Part shown: positions 1 through 6,603 of the stretch, piece after piece
How the letters are laid out: each line of letters opens with the position of its first letter
Numbering within the stretch: the stretch's first letter is position 1
Origin: Halanaerobiaceae bacterium
GTDB lineage: Bacteria; Bacillota_F; Halanaerobiia; Halanaerobiales; CSSED10-376
Length of the DNA stretch: 7,475 nt
NCBI GenBank assembly: GCA_003557445.1
Contig: PWOK01000156.1
Span: 1 to 7,475 of the forward strand
Direction of reading: 5' to 3'
Notes under the pieces: generated by a model
Database searches by the model: none
Told to the model about the DNA's origin: nothing
The model's input: only the letters and a program-made list of their open reading frames with translations
Program-made: the position numbers and the translations under genes

Positions 1-831
1 GGTCTTTTTTGTTTTTTTACAACTTTAAAATATATTCCCCGGATTAAAAAGATAGCTAAGAAAAAAAAGAAAAAGAGAAATTTGAAACAAATATATATAA
101 GGCTTATTGGAGTTTTAAAATATGCAAATTATCGTTATGTAGTGTTGGCCTATCTTTTTGCCAATATCGCATCTGCTTTAATAGGAACAATTGGACTTCA
201 TGTTTTTACTTTCACTTTTGAGATGAGTAATTATGCGATAGCTGTTATAATTGGTACTCAATTCCTGGTCAGTATTTTTTCCCAGCCTGCCTGGTTGATT
301 ATATCCAAAAATATTGATAAAAAACCGGCAGCTAAACTTGCTTCTGTTATATCAATAACTGGTTCATTATTTTTACTGATAGCTGTTATTTTCAGAGATA
401 TTTTTATTGTTAATTATCTATATTTGCTGCCATTTGCCTGTATAGTAGGGTTTGGTACAGGTGGTCTTTTTACATTACCTTTATCCATGATTGCTGATAT
501 TATTGATGTTGAAGAAGCAAAATCAGGAGAAAGGCTGGAAGGTGTATATTATGGGTGTCTTACTTTTGCCTATAAAATTTCACAATCAATGGCTATATTA
601 TTACTGGGTATAACCCTTGATATTATAGGGTTTGAACCTGCAAGAGTTATTCAACCGGCCAGAACAGCTATTTTACTGGGAGTTATACTTGCTCTGGGAG
701 GTGCAGTTAGTTTTTTACTGGCCTATATTACTTATAATAAGTATGGTTTAAGAGAAAAAACTATTAATGTGATTCAGGAAAATTTAATAAAAGCAAAATA
801 TAATAAAAACAGGAGTGGTTATGATGGTTAA
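1..831 (+). CDS. GPH-family (MelB-like) sugar:cation symporter, C-terminal half, 5' end outside window
   Basis: The reading frame is open from the first base (GLFCFFTTLKY...), so the gene starts upstream. The TTG at 82 is internal, not a start. The visible 276 residues begin at the end of a membrane helix, then a basic cytoplasmic loop with six consecutive lysines (about codons 20-27), then six hydrophobic segments that would be TM7-TM12 of a major-facilitator fold. The family assignment rests on the segment at codons 165-181, ADIIDVEEAKSGERLEG, followed by a helix with YYGCLTFAYK. This resembles the C-half signature of glycoside-pentoside-hexuronide:cation symporters (MFS_2). Members import sugars or glycosides with Na+ or H+ across the cytoplasmic membrane and are usually 450-500 residues, so about 200 residues are missing upstream. 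The substrate cannot be told. Its last 11 bases overlap the next gene, suggesting co-transcription and translational coupling. Confidence 0.85.
   Translation, partial: GLFCFFTTLKYIPRIKKIAKKKKKKRNLKQIYIRLIGVLKYANYRYVVLAYLFANIASALIGTIGLHVFTFTFEMSNYAIAVIIGTQFLVSIFSQPAWLIISKNIDKKPAAKLASVISITGSLFLLIAVIFRDIFIVNYLYLLPFACIVGFGTGGLFTLPLSMIADIIDVEEAKSGERLEGVYYGCLTFAYKISQSMAILLLGITLDIIGFEPARVIQPARTAILLGVILALGGAVSFLLAYITYNKYGLREKTINVIQENLIKAKYNKNRSGYDG
811..815 (+). promoter_or_regulatory. Ribosome binding site AGGAG that decides the start of the DUF218 gene
   Basis: AGGAG lies 5 bases before ATG 821 and 8 bases before ATG 824. The possible GTG start at 815 overlaps this site and would have no site of its own, so translation most likely begins at 821 or 824. 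The site lies inside the 3' end of the transporter gene, which fits translational coupling. Confidence 0.7.
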
Positions 832-1570
832 GATTATATTATCTCCCCTATTTATTTTATTACTATTTTTAATTATCTTTGTATGTATATCTCTTTATCA
901 CTGGAAAAAATCAAGTAAACTCAGTCATTATTTAACAGTTTGTCTGGCAGTGTTAACATTGTCTGTGTTTTTATTAAGCATGCCAGTTATTTCCCTCAGG
1001 CTGGCAGGCTTTTTGGAATCTCCATATACGGAAATTAATGATTATGATGTTCAGGTGGTTACAGTGCTCAGTGGAGGTCTTTTGAGGGGGCCAGAGCAGG
1101 AGATGGATATGATGAGTGAGTCCACTCAATCCCGGGTGGTCAGAGGTGTAAGGTATTTTAAAGAAAGTGAAGCAGAATATTTGATTTTACAGGGCAGATC
1201 ATCTGTTACACATCCTGAACATATGACAGATTTGATGAAAGAACTGGCAGTGGATATGGGTCTTTCTGAGGATGATATAATTACAGAACCTTATTCTAAT
1301 AATACCTATGAACATCCACTACAACTGCTTAAAATAGAGGAAATAATGGGAATTGAAAAAGTTGCAGTGGTTACATCTGCCTGGCATTTAAAAAGAGCAG
1401 AAAGAGAATTTGATAAATATTTTGACAGTGTTATAGCAGTTCCTGCTGAATTTTACTCCTTTACCTATGAAAGAGGATTAAGAAAATTATTGCCCAGGCT
1501 TTCAGCCCTTGAAGAATCAACTAAAGTTATACATGAATTTATTGGCAGACAGTGGTACAGGGTTAAATAG
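821..1570 (+). CDS. ElyC/SanA/YdcF-type DUF218 membrane protein
   Basis: This 249-residue protein (from ATG 821; ATG 824 is equally possible) has two N-terminal hydrophobic segments at about residues 5-26 and 35-58, then a DUF218 domain. Recognisable domain pieces, in order, are a first strand ending VVTVLSGG (79-86), the STQSR helix start (101-105), YLILQGR (120-126), SNNTYEH (159-165) and VVTSAWHLKRA (183-193). It ends with a helix containing HEFIGRQWYR, as is common in ElyC-like members. The family includes E. coli ElyC, SanA and YdcF, implicated in envelope polymer and peptidoglycan precursor homeostasis; the biochemical activity is generally unsettled. The soluble domain probably lies outside the cytoplasmic membrane. 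It overlaps the upstream sugar transporter by 11 bases. No clear terminator follows it, so some read-through into the next operon is possible. Confidence 0.85.
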   Translation: MMVKIILSPLFILLLFLIIFVCISLYHWKKSSKLSHYLTVCLAVLTLSVFLLSMPVISLRLAGFLESPYTEINDYDVQVVTVLSGGLLRGPEQEMDMMSESTQSRVVRGVRYFKESEAEYLILQGRSSVTHPEHMTDLMKELAVDMGLSEDDIITEPYSNNTYEHPLQLLKIEEIMGIEKVAVVTSAWHLKRAEREFDKYFDSVIAVPAEFYSFTYERGLRKLLPRLSALEESTKVIHEFIGRQWYRVK

Positions 1571-1596
1571 TTATATAAAAAGTAATAAAAAGGAAA

Positions 1597-1625
1597 TTGT
1601 AAAATTTGATTTTATATGATATAAT
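1597..1625 (+). promoter_or_regulatory. Sigma-A-type promoter with extended -10, upstream of the dehydratase operon
   Basis: A -35-like TTGTAA (1597-1602) is separated by exactly 17 bases from a perfect TATAAT (1620-1625). The -10 is preceded by TG plus one base (1617-1619), forming an extended -10. Transcription would begin near 1632, giving a leader of about 75 bases before the ATG at 1708. The leader is very AT-rich, with partly self-complementary runs (about 1628-1641 against 1663-1673). The match is close to consensus, but AT-rich background raises the chance-match rate. Confidence 0.7.
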
Positions 1626-1707
1626 CACTATATTATATATACATAGGAAAATATAGTTATTTTATATATATAGATTCAGGTATGTATTGTGGTGAGGAGA
1701 GATAAAG

Positions 1708-3657
1708 ATGAGCTTTTTTAGGGCTAAACATAAAAAACCATTATTAATAATAATGGATGTATTATTGCTTAATTTTGCTTTTGTATTAAGTTTTTATCAG
1801 AGATTTGGCAGTGACTGGCTTCATTATTTTAATTATAGATTCTTTTTATACATAACTGTAATTGGTCTGGCCTGTTTGTTTTTTTCCCATCTTTATAATA
1901 AGATGTGGAAATATGCCAGTATTTCTGAATTATATTCAATTTTTAAGGCTACCTTTATGCTTAATCTATTTGTTTTCTCATATCTGTTTTTTTCGAATAT
2001 CACCCTTCCTTATAGTATTGTTGTTTCCAATATTGCCTTTAATATTTTGTTTCTTGGTTCAATAAGGTTTTTTATGAGGCTCTTTAATGAATTAAAAAAC
2101 AAAATCCAGGGTAAAAGAAAAAACAACAATATACTTATTGTCGGAGCAGGAGATGCAGGAGAAATGTTAATCAGGGAGATGAGAAAACACCCTGAACTTG
2201 ATAAAGATATTATCGGATTAATTGATGATGATCCTGACAAACAAAACCTTGAAGTACACGGGAAAAAAGTGCTGGGAAACAGATACAGTATTCCAAAAAT
2301 TATAAGAAAACACAGTATCCAGGAGATTATTATTGCCATGCCTTCTGCATCAGGAAAGGATATTGAAGAAATATATAATCTAAGTCAGCAGAATGATATT
2401 AAAGTAAAAATATTTCCCGGTGTTTATGAAATTATAGATGATGGTTTTAATCTAAATCATATCCGGGAAGTAAAAGTTGAGGATTTATTAAAAAGAAAAC
2501 CGGTAGAACTGGATAATGACAACATTTCTGCCTATTTGAAAGCCAAAAATATTTTGATAACCGGTGGTGCCGGCTCAATTGGTTCTGAAATATGCCGTCA
2601 GGTAGCCAGGTTTAATCCGGATAATCTGGTGATTCTTGATATTAATGAAAATAGCAGTTATTTTCTTGAACTGGAATTAAAAGAAACTTTTAAAGAGGTT
2701 AATATTATAACTGAGATAGGTAATATTCAGGATCTGGACAAATTGGTTTATTTGTTTGCTAAATACAAACCTGATGTTGTTTTCCATGCAGCAGCTCATA
2801 AACATGTGCCCCTGATGGAGAAAAATCCAGAAGAAGCTGTGAAAAATAATATTTTTGGAACCTTAAATGTGGCCCGGGCGGCTGATTTGTTTTCTGTGGA
2901 TAAATTTGTACTTATTTCATCAGACAAAGCTGTTAATCCCACAAATATTATGGGTGCTACCAAAAGGGTAGCTGAAATGATCATTCAGTATTATAATAAG
3001 ATAAGTGAAACTGATTATAAAGCAGTTAGATTTGGTAATGTTCTGGACAGCAATGGCAGTGTTATTCCTATTTTTAAAAAGCAAATTGCACAGAAAAAAC
3101 CTTTAACAGTAACTCATCAAGATGTAACCAGATATTTCATGACTATACCTGAGGCATCACAGCTTGTAATACAGGCTGGAGCTCTGGGAGCAGGAGGAGA
3201 AGTTTTTGTACTTGATATGGGAGAACCTGTTAAGATAATGGATCTGGCTGAAAATTTAATCAGGCTTTCCGGATTGGAGCCAGGAAAAGATATTGAGATT
3301 AAGATTACAGGTTTACGTCCTGGTGAAAAATTATATGAGGAATTATTAAATGATGATGAAAATATTGCCACTGAACATGAGAAAATATTTATTAATGATT
3401 TAAACGGAGTTGATAAAAAGAAGTTAATTTCTACACTGGATAGGTTACAGGTTCAGATTGAAAATGTTGATATAGAAGGAATTATTGACTCTTTGTGTAA
3501 TCTGGTAAATAGTTATAAACCTAAACGCAATAATATTACTGATATTAAAATTGATAGAAAATTATATAAAAAGGCTAAAAAGAAATCAGGTTTATTCAAC
3601 AGCAAAGCAAATGATGAAATTGCTGTAACCAAAATTTTTAATAATAAGGAGGATTAA
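1708..3657 (+). CDS. Membrane-bound CapD/WbpM/PglF-like nucleotide-sugar 4,6-dehydratase (polysaccharide biosynthesis)
   Basis: This 649-residue protein is full length for the long FlaA1/CapD family. AGGAG at 1695-1699 lies 8 bases before the ATG. Four hydrophobic segments (about residues 11-29, 44-63, 80-100, 103-126) anchor it in the membrane. A first Rossmann-like domain starts with ILIVGAGDAGE (about 142-152). The SDR dehydratase domain starts with ITGGAGSIGSE (about 284-294), the NAD-binding glycine motif. S405-D406-K407 and M415xxxK419 replace the usual YxxxK, as is known for WbpM/PglF enzymes. VRFGNV (440-445) and GLRPGEKLYEEL (535-546) are further family signatures. By family, it dehydrates UDP-GlcNAc or a related sugar to a 4-keto-6-deoxy intermediate for capsule, O-antigen-like or protein glycans; the exact substrate is inferred. 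A lysine-rich tail (about 595-630) follows the domain. The next gene starts 3 bases after its stop. Confidence 0.92.
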   Translation: MSFFRAKHKKPLLIIMDVLLLNFAFVLSFYQRFGSDWLHYFNYRFFLYITVIGLACLFFSHLYNKMWKYASISELYSIFKATFMLNLFVFSYLFFSNITLPYSIVVSNIAFNILFLGSIRFFMRLFNELKNKIQGKRKNNNILIVGAGDAGEMLIREMRKHPELDKDIIGLIDDDPDKQNLEVHGKKVLGNRYSIPKIIRKHSIQEIIIAMPSASGKDIEEIYNLSQQNDIKVKIFPGVYEIIDDGFNLNHIREVKVEDLLKRKPVELDNDNISAYLKAKNILITGGAGSIGSEICRQVARFNPDNLVILDINENSSYFLELELKETFKEVNIITEIGNIQDLDKLVYLFAKYKPDVVFHAAAHKHVPLMEKNPEEAVKNNIFGTLNVARAADLFSVDKFVLISSDKAVNPTNIMGATKRVAEMIIQYYNKISETDYKAVRFGNVLDSNGSVIPIFKKQIAQKKPLTVTHQDVTRYFMTIPEASQLVIQAGALGAGGEVFVLDMGEPVKIMDLAENLIRLSGLEPGKDIEIKITGLRPGEKLYEELLNDDENIATEHEKIFINDLNGVDKKKLISTLDRLQVQIENVDIEGIIDSLCNLVNSYKPKRNNITDIKIDRKLYKKAKKKSGLFNSKANDEIAVTKIFNNKED

Positions 3658-3660
3658 ACT

Positions 3661-5160
3661 ATGAAAAAATTTAGTTTTCTTTTACTGTTGGTGGTTTTAA
3701 CTCTTATCTTATATACAGGTTTGATTTTTGCTCAGGGTGATCAAGGTCAAACACTTATTGATTTAAAAGGTGGTAATATTGAATTTGATCTAAATTTACT
3801 TAATTATTATTCGCTTACAGATAAGGGAGATGGACTAATTACAGATGGTGATCTGGAGTTCTTTAATTTTGTAAATGGACATCATAATCTGTGGATAGGT
3901 CTGGAAGGTTTAATTTTACAGAATAAATTTAACTGGAGCCTAGATCTGGTTCGTGACCCCAGAAATATGCTTGATACTGATTTGAATGATGGTGTAAATC
4001 TATCGCTTTTAAAGGAAATTGAAGATGGAGAAATTGAGCTATTTTCAAGGATTGATATGAATGCAAACCAGCTCTGGACATCTTTGACTGATGATTTAAC
4101 ATTAAGAGTAAATAAAAGTATTGGAAATATTGAGGGACAGGCTCAGGTCAGGGTTAATAACAACCTGACACCAATTATGAATAATGAAACCTATATTTCT
4201 TATACCCCATTTAATGACTTTACTTTAACAGCCAAACCATATGCTCTTCCCATAAATTTGGGAAATGTGTTTGGATATAATTATGCTCCTGGCCCGGGAT
4301 TAAGGGTAGAATACAGTATGGATGATTCAGAAATTACTTCAGGTTTAAATACAACAGGAAATAAAAGTTTTTTTGATGTTGATGATAGTAATGATTTTAA
4401 CTTTTCTCTCAGACCTGCCACAAGGATTGAAGGATCCGGTAGAAGCAGTACCAAAACCAGGGCTATTAACCATTTAGGTAATTACGAAAATGAGCGAGAA
4501 AATGATAATTCTTTTGTGAGTCTTGGTTATTTGGTATGGTTAAATCGGGTATCAAATAATGCCAAAATTGATGGATATGTTTTTGGTGATGAAAATATAG
4601 ATGCTGAACATAAGGCAGTTCAAAAAGCAACTAATTATCTATTAGCACTAAATTTGATGGGTCAGGAACAGTTAACAGATGAATTAATTATAAATGCTGA
4701 AACTCACTTTGATTTTAGAAGAATGGGTGGTGGCACTTTAATTAGAGAGACTGAGATAGATGATAATGATGATGCCACTGATGAAGAGTCTATTACCAGA
4801 GATGATCTGGAAACACTTATTAATCTTGGTCTATTTGTTCAGCTGGAAAATCAAACTGACATAGCTGATATTTATACTTCTTATACATTTAATCTGGAAA
4901 GAGAGGTCAGTGACGAAAGTTTTGATCAGGTAGAAGAAAGTTATGATGATAGAATAACTGAAACTACATTTATGAATAGCCTTTTACTTGGTACCCGGAA
5001 ACCATTAGAGAACAATCTTAACTTAAATACAGAACTTACTCTGGGATTAGAAACAGGAAATATCAAAGAAGATTTAGGTGTACCTGACACAATAAATGTT
5101 ATCGATAAAGACAGTGAATTTACTGCAGAATTAACAGCTAAATTACAGTACACATTTTAA
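3661..5160 (+). CDS. Exported acidic protein, putative outer-membrane beta-barrel
   Basis: Not recognised as a named family. It starts at an ATG 8 bases after AAGGAGG (3646-3652), 3 bases beyond the dehydratase stop, so the two are surely co-transcribed. A signal peptide is clear: MKKF, a hydrophobic core to about residue 22, and likely cleavage after A24 (IFA/QG). The mature part of about 475 residues has no cysteine, is rich in Asp, Glu and Asn, and has many short alternating polar/hydrophobic segments separated by polar turns. It ends in EFTAELTAKLQYTF, an amphipathic strand with a terminal Phe like the recognition signal of outer-membrane barrels. A highly acidic loop lies at about 362-383. 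No SLH or porin-type anchoring domain was seen. Its position suggests a role at the cell surface, perhaps in glycan export or display, but that is inference. Alternative: a secreted or S-layer-associated beta-rich protein. Confidence 0.75.
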   Translation: MKKFSFLLLLVVLTLILYTGLIFAQGDQGQTLIDLKGGNIEFDLNLLNYYSLTDKGDGLITDGDLEFFNFVNGHHNLWIGLEGLILQNKFNWSLDLVRDPRNMLDTDLNDGVNLSLLKEIEDGEIELFSRIDMNANQLWTSLTDDLTLRVNKSIGNIEGQAQVRVNNNLTPIMNNETYISYTPFNDFTLTAKPYALPINLGNVFGYNYAPGPGLRVEYSMDDSEITSGLNTTGNKSFFDVDDSNDFNFSLRPATRIEGSGRSSTKTRAINHLGNYENERENDNSFVSLGYLVWLNRVSNNAKIDGYVFGDENIDAEHKAVQKATNYLLALNLMGQEQLTDELIINAETHFDFRRMGGGTLIRETEIDDNDDATDEESITRDDLETLINLGLFVQLENQTDIADIYTSYTFNLEREVSDESFDQVEESYDDRITETTFMNSLLLGTRKPLENNLNLNTELTLGLETGNIKEDLGVPDTINVIDKDSEFTAELTAKLQYTF

Positions 5161-5165
5161 TCTGA

Positions 5166-5214
5166 TTTCGACAAAACCCGACAGGTGCCAGGTACCTCCC
5201 GGAATTTGTCAAAA
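5166..5214 (+). repeat. REP-like palindromic element, copy 1
   Basis: This 49-bp element matches the copy at 5267-5315 at 41 of 49 positions by hand alignment. The shared core is CGACAGGTGCCAGGTACC (5179-5196), containing the near-palindrome GGTGCC-A-GGTACC. The ends are inverted: TTTCGACA (5166-5173) against TGTCAAAA (5207-5214), with one mismatch to a perfect inverted repeat. The architecture resembles the short palindromic repeats that REP-associated tyrosine transposases (RAYTs) scatter through genomes. No transposase is in this window. It lies upstream of the terminator, so it would be transcribed as part of the operon's 3' untranslated region. Confidence 0.75.
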
Positions 5215-5235
5215 ACATAATAGTTGAGATTTTTC

Positions 5236-5269
5236 AAGAACCCTGCTTTGAAGGCAGGGTTCTTTTTTT
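5236..5269 (+). terminator. Rho-independent terminator of the dehydratase-barrel operon
   Basis: AAGAACCCTGC (5236-5246) pairs perfectly with GCAGGGTTCTT (5254-5264), an 11-bp stem with a 7-base loop. A run of seven T (5263-5269) overlaps the stem base. It ends transcription of the two genes at 1708-5160. On the opposite strand no U-tract follows, so it looks unidirectional. Its T-run merges directly into the left end of the second REP-like copy. Confidence 0.93.
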
Positions 5270-5315
5270 CGACACACATCGACAGGTGCCAGGTACCACC
5301 CGATATTTGTCGAAA
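5267..5315 (+). repeat. REP-like palindromic element, copy 2
   Basis: This is the second copy in the same orientation, offset 101 bp from the first. It has the identical 18-base core (5280-5297) and perfect 8-bp inverted ends, TTTCGACA (5267-5274) and TGTCGAAA (5308-5315). The differences from copy 1 fall mostly in the left spacer and just right of the core. Perfect ends suggest this copy is the better-preserved or younger one. In the core, GGTGCC/GGTACC pairs with one G-T wobble. Confidence 0.75.
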
Positions 5316-5334
5316 TGGTAAAAAAGAACCATTT
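5313..5334. repeat. Small inverted repeat abutting REP copy 2
   Basis: AAATGGT (5313-5319) and ACCATTT (5328-5334) are perfect complements around an 8-base purine loop. It shares its first three bases with the right end of REP copy 2. No U-run follows on either strand, so it is not a terminator. Function is unknown; chance is possible. Confidence 0.4.
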
Positions 5335-5341
5335 AATGTAT

Positions 5342-5357
5342 CTTATATAGATATAAG
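5342..5357. repeat. Short palindrome upstream of the second promoter
   Basis: CTTATAT-AG-ATATAAG is a perfect inverted repeat with 7-base arms, centred about 50 bases upstream of the -10 at 5401. The position would suit a binding site for a dimeric regulator. In such AT-rich DNA it may equally be accidental. Confidence 0.3.
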
Positions 5358-5397
5358 TAAATAAAATTAGTTTCAATAGAAAAATATAATAAAACTA

Positions 5398-5406
5398 TGA
5401 TATAAT
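5398..5406 (+). promoter_or_regulatory. Extended -10 promoter for the exported-protein/lipoprotein pair
   Basis: TGATATAAT (TG at 5398-5399, TATAAT at 5401-5406) is an extended -10. At the expected -35 position (about 5378-5383) there is no good match, as is tolerated in extended -10 promoters. A second TATAAT at 5385-5390 lacks a TG and a clear -35. Predicted transcription start is near 5413, about 90 bases before the gene. It lies beyond the terminator, so the downstream pair is an independent transcription unit. Confidence 0.5.
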
Positions 5407-5487
5407 AAAAATAAAAAGAGTAAAAAAATTATTAATATTTATATGATTAAAATATATAAGAAGGGATTATAATAAGAAAATTTTTAT

Positions 5488-5496
5488 AAAGGGGGG
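5488..5496 (+). promoter_or_regulatory. Ribosome binding site AAAGGGGGG that supports a TTG start
   Basis: The G-rich site lies 7 bases before TTG 5504. The only nearby ATG (5497) is out of frame and closes after six codons, so TTG at 5504 is the sensible start. The signal peptide that begins there supports this choice. Confidence 0.65.
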
Positions 5497-5503
5497 ATGG
5501 AAA

Positions 5504-6556
5504 TTGAGAAACCTTGAGAAAGAAATTGTAAAATTATTTTTAAGATTTCTTTTATTAACTTTAATTTTTATTTTTATTGTATCAGGTGGGCATGCAAATA
5601 CAAAAGAAATAAATTTAAATGAATTAAAATCTCTTAACCCGAATTTAGAGGAGCTTATATATCCCTGGACTCTTAGTAATTTCACTTTTAGAGTAGAACA
5701 AAAAAGTGGAAGAATTGAGGCAGTTCAGACTATTTATGATTTTAATCAAGGATGGTATCCATGGTTTGACCAGGAAGAAGGAAGACCAGAGCATATTATG
5801 GTTGATGGTCGACTTTATTCTCAGCATATATATCTGGCTACACCTGAAGAAGGTTTTGAAAGAAAACTGGGAAGCTATAGAAATGTCTTTAATGAAGAGA
5901 GCTCAGATAATTTTGGGGATTCTATATTAATTAACTTTTATGAATTGAAAAAAATCAACCCGAAACTGGATTATTATGAAAAAATAGAACCGGCTATTAC
6001 AGATGATAATAGTATACATCTCTATTATCCACCAGGTCCTGGGATTGCTTTTGTAATTGATGAAAATGGTGATATTTATGCTATGCTACGTATTTTAAAA
6101 GAGGAAGATACAGCTTTTCCTTCTTCGCAAAAAAAGTCCATACATCCTGAACTTGGAGAAATCTACTATAATACTGTTTATTTTAGAGATCCAAAAGACA
6201 GATTTGTTTTAAATAAATGGTTTGCCGGGCTTACATTAGATGAAATAAAAGTAGAAGAAGGGGACAGAATAGAACCTGGTTTTGTTCTGGAAAAAATGGA
6301 AATTGAAGTTGATGCTTTTTTTGGTATGTTAAAGGTTAAAGGTACAATTTATAATGATACTGGAAATGATTATCATTTTGCTTTTTTTGAAATTACTTTT
6401 TTTGATGCTAACTCCAATATAGTAGGTGAAGGTATGCTTCAGGTGTCAGATATTTCTGATGGACAGTCTTCATCCTTTACAGGTGGATTTGTACCGGATA
6501 AAACAATAGAGCTTGATGAAATTAGTTATAAGATTAAATTCGGAGGTGGTATGTAA
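5504..6556 (+). CDS. Exported protein with internal duplication and C-terminal FxLYD-like domain
   Basis: This 350-residue protein of unknown function starts at TTG. Residues 1-31 form a signal peptide or anchor: charged MRNLEKEIVK, a hydrophobic stretch to about 27, and possible cleavage after HA (30-31). Two related segments follow. INLNELKSLNPNLEE at 36-50 resembles INFYELKKINPKLDY at 143-157. DGRLYSQHIYLATPEEGF at 101-118 resembles LGEIYYNTVYFRDPKDRF at 217-234. This suggests an ancient tandem duplication of a unit of about 105-115 residues. The last 86 residues (265-350) look like an FxLYD-type beta-sandwich: LKVKGTIYNDTGNDYHF, then FFEITFFDANSNIVGEG, then a GQSSSFTGGF turn. Such domains are common in extracytoplasmic Gram-positive proteins. 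The lipoprotein gene begins 47 bases downstream with no terminator between, so the two are probably co-transcribed. Confidence 0.8.
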   Translation: MRNLEKEIVKLFLRFLLLTLIFIFIVSGGHANTKEINLNELKSLNPNLEELIYPWTLSNFTFRVEQKSGRIEAVQTIYDFNQGWYPWFDQEEGRPEHIMVDGRLYSQHIYLATPEEGFERKLGSYRNVFNEESSDNFGDSILINFYELKKINPKLDYYEKIEPAITDDNSIHLYYPPGPGIAFVIDENGDIYAMLRILKEEDTAFPSSQKKSIHPELGEIYYNTVYFRDPKDRFVLNKWFAGLTLDEIKVEEGDRIEPGFVLEKMEIEVDAFFGMLKVKGTIYNDTGNDYHFAFFEITFFDANSNIVGEGMLQVSDISDGQSSSFTGGFVPDKTIELDEISYKIKFGGGM

Positions 6557-6603
6557 TTTTCCATACATAAAAGAATAATTTCATATATAAAGGGGATGTA
6601 AAT

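Larger units (their letters stand above)
5161..5503 (+). other. Gene-free intergenic region with REP-like pair, terminator, inverted repeats and promoter
   Basis: No credible coding sequence lies in these 343 bases. From left to right it holds a 49-bp palindromic element starting 5 bases after the barrel gene's stop, a rho-independent terminator, and a second copy of the element. Two short perfect inverted repeats, an extended -10 promoter and the ribosome binding site of the next gene follow. About 5335-5490 is extremely AT-rich, while the repeats and terminator are the most GC-rich part. Confidence 0.8.

Noticed and set aside
59..80. A-rich run in the transporter as a programmed slippage or frameshift site
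   Set aside because: The frame reads through cleanly as a lysine-rich cytoplasmic loop, as expected for the position between TM6 and TM7.
82..84. TTG as the start of the transporter gene
   Set aside because: The frame is open back to base 1 and codes for the end of a membrane helix, and the visible part matches only the second half of the family. The gene is cut by the window.
815..817. GTG start for the DUF218 gene
   Set aside because: It overlaps the AGGAG ribosome site that correctly serves ATG 821/824 and has no site of its own.
1628..1673. Riboswitch or structured leader before the dehydratase
   Set aside because: The leader is about 75 bases and nearly all A/T. The complementarity is low-complexity TA repeats, with no recognisable aptamer or terminator.
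2010..3371. Minus-strand open frames at 2010-2339, 2796-2984 and 3117-3371, and a plus-strand one at 1862-2065, inside the dehydratase
   Set aside because: They lie within a well-supported gene, lack ribosome sites and show low-complexity Ser/Ile/Phe-rich products typical of shadows.
5166..5315. CRISPR array
   Set aside because: There are only two palindromic copies, with a terminator as the spacer, and no cas genes nearby. A REP-like pair explains it better.
4941..5930. Open frames at 4941-5153 (-), 5467-5685 (-), 5645-5827 (-) and 5706-5930 (+)
   Set aside because: They overlap the barrel or exported-protein genes in other frames, and the products resemble no family.
6596..6601. Start-stop mini-ORF ATG-TAA just before the lipoprotein start
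   Set aside because: It abuts the ribosome site with no spacing, so initiation there is unlikely.
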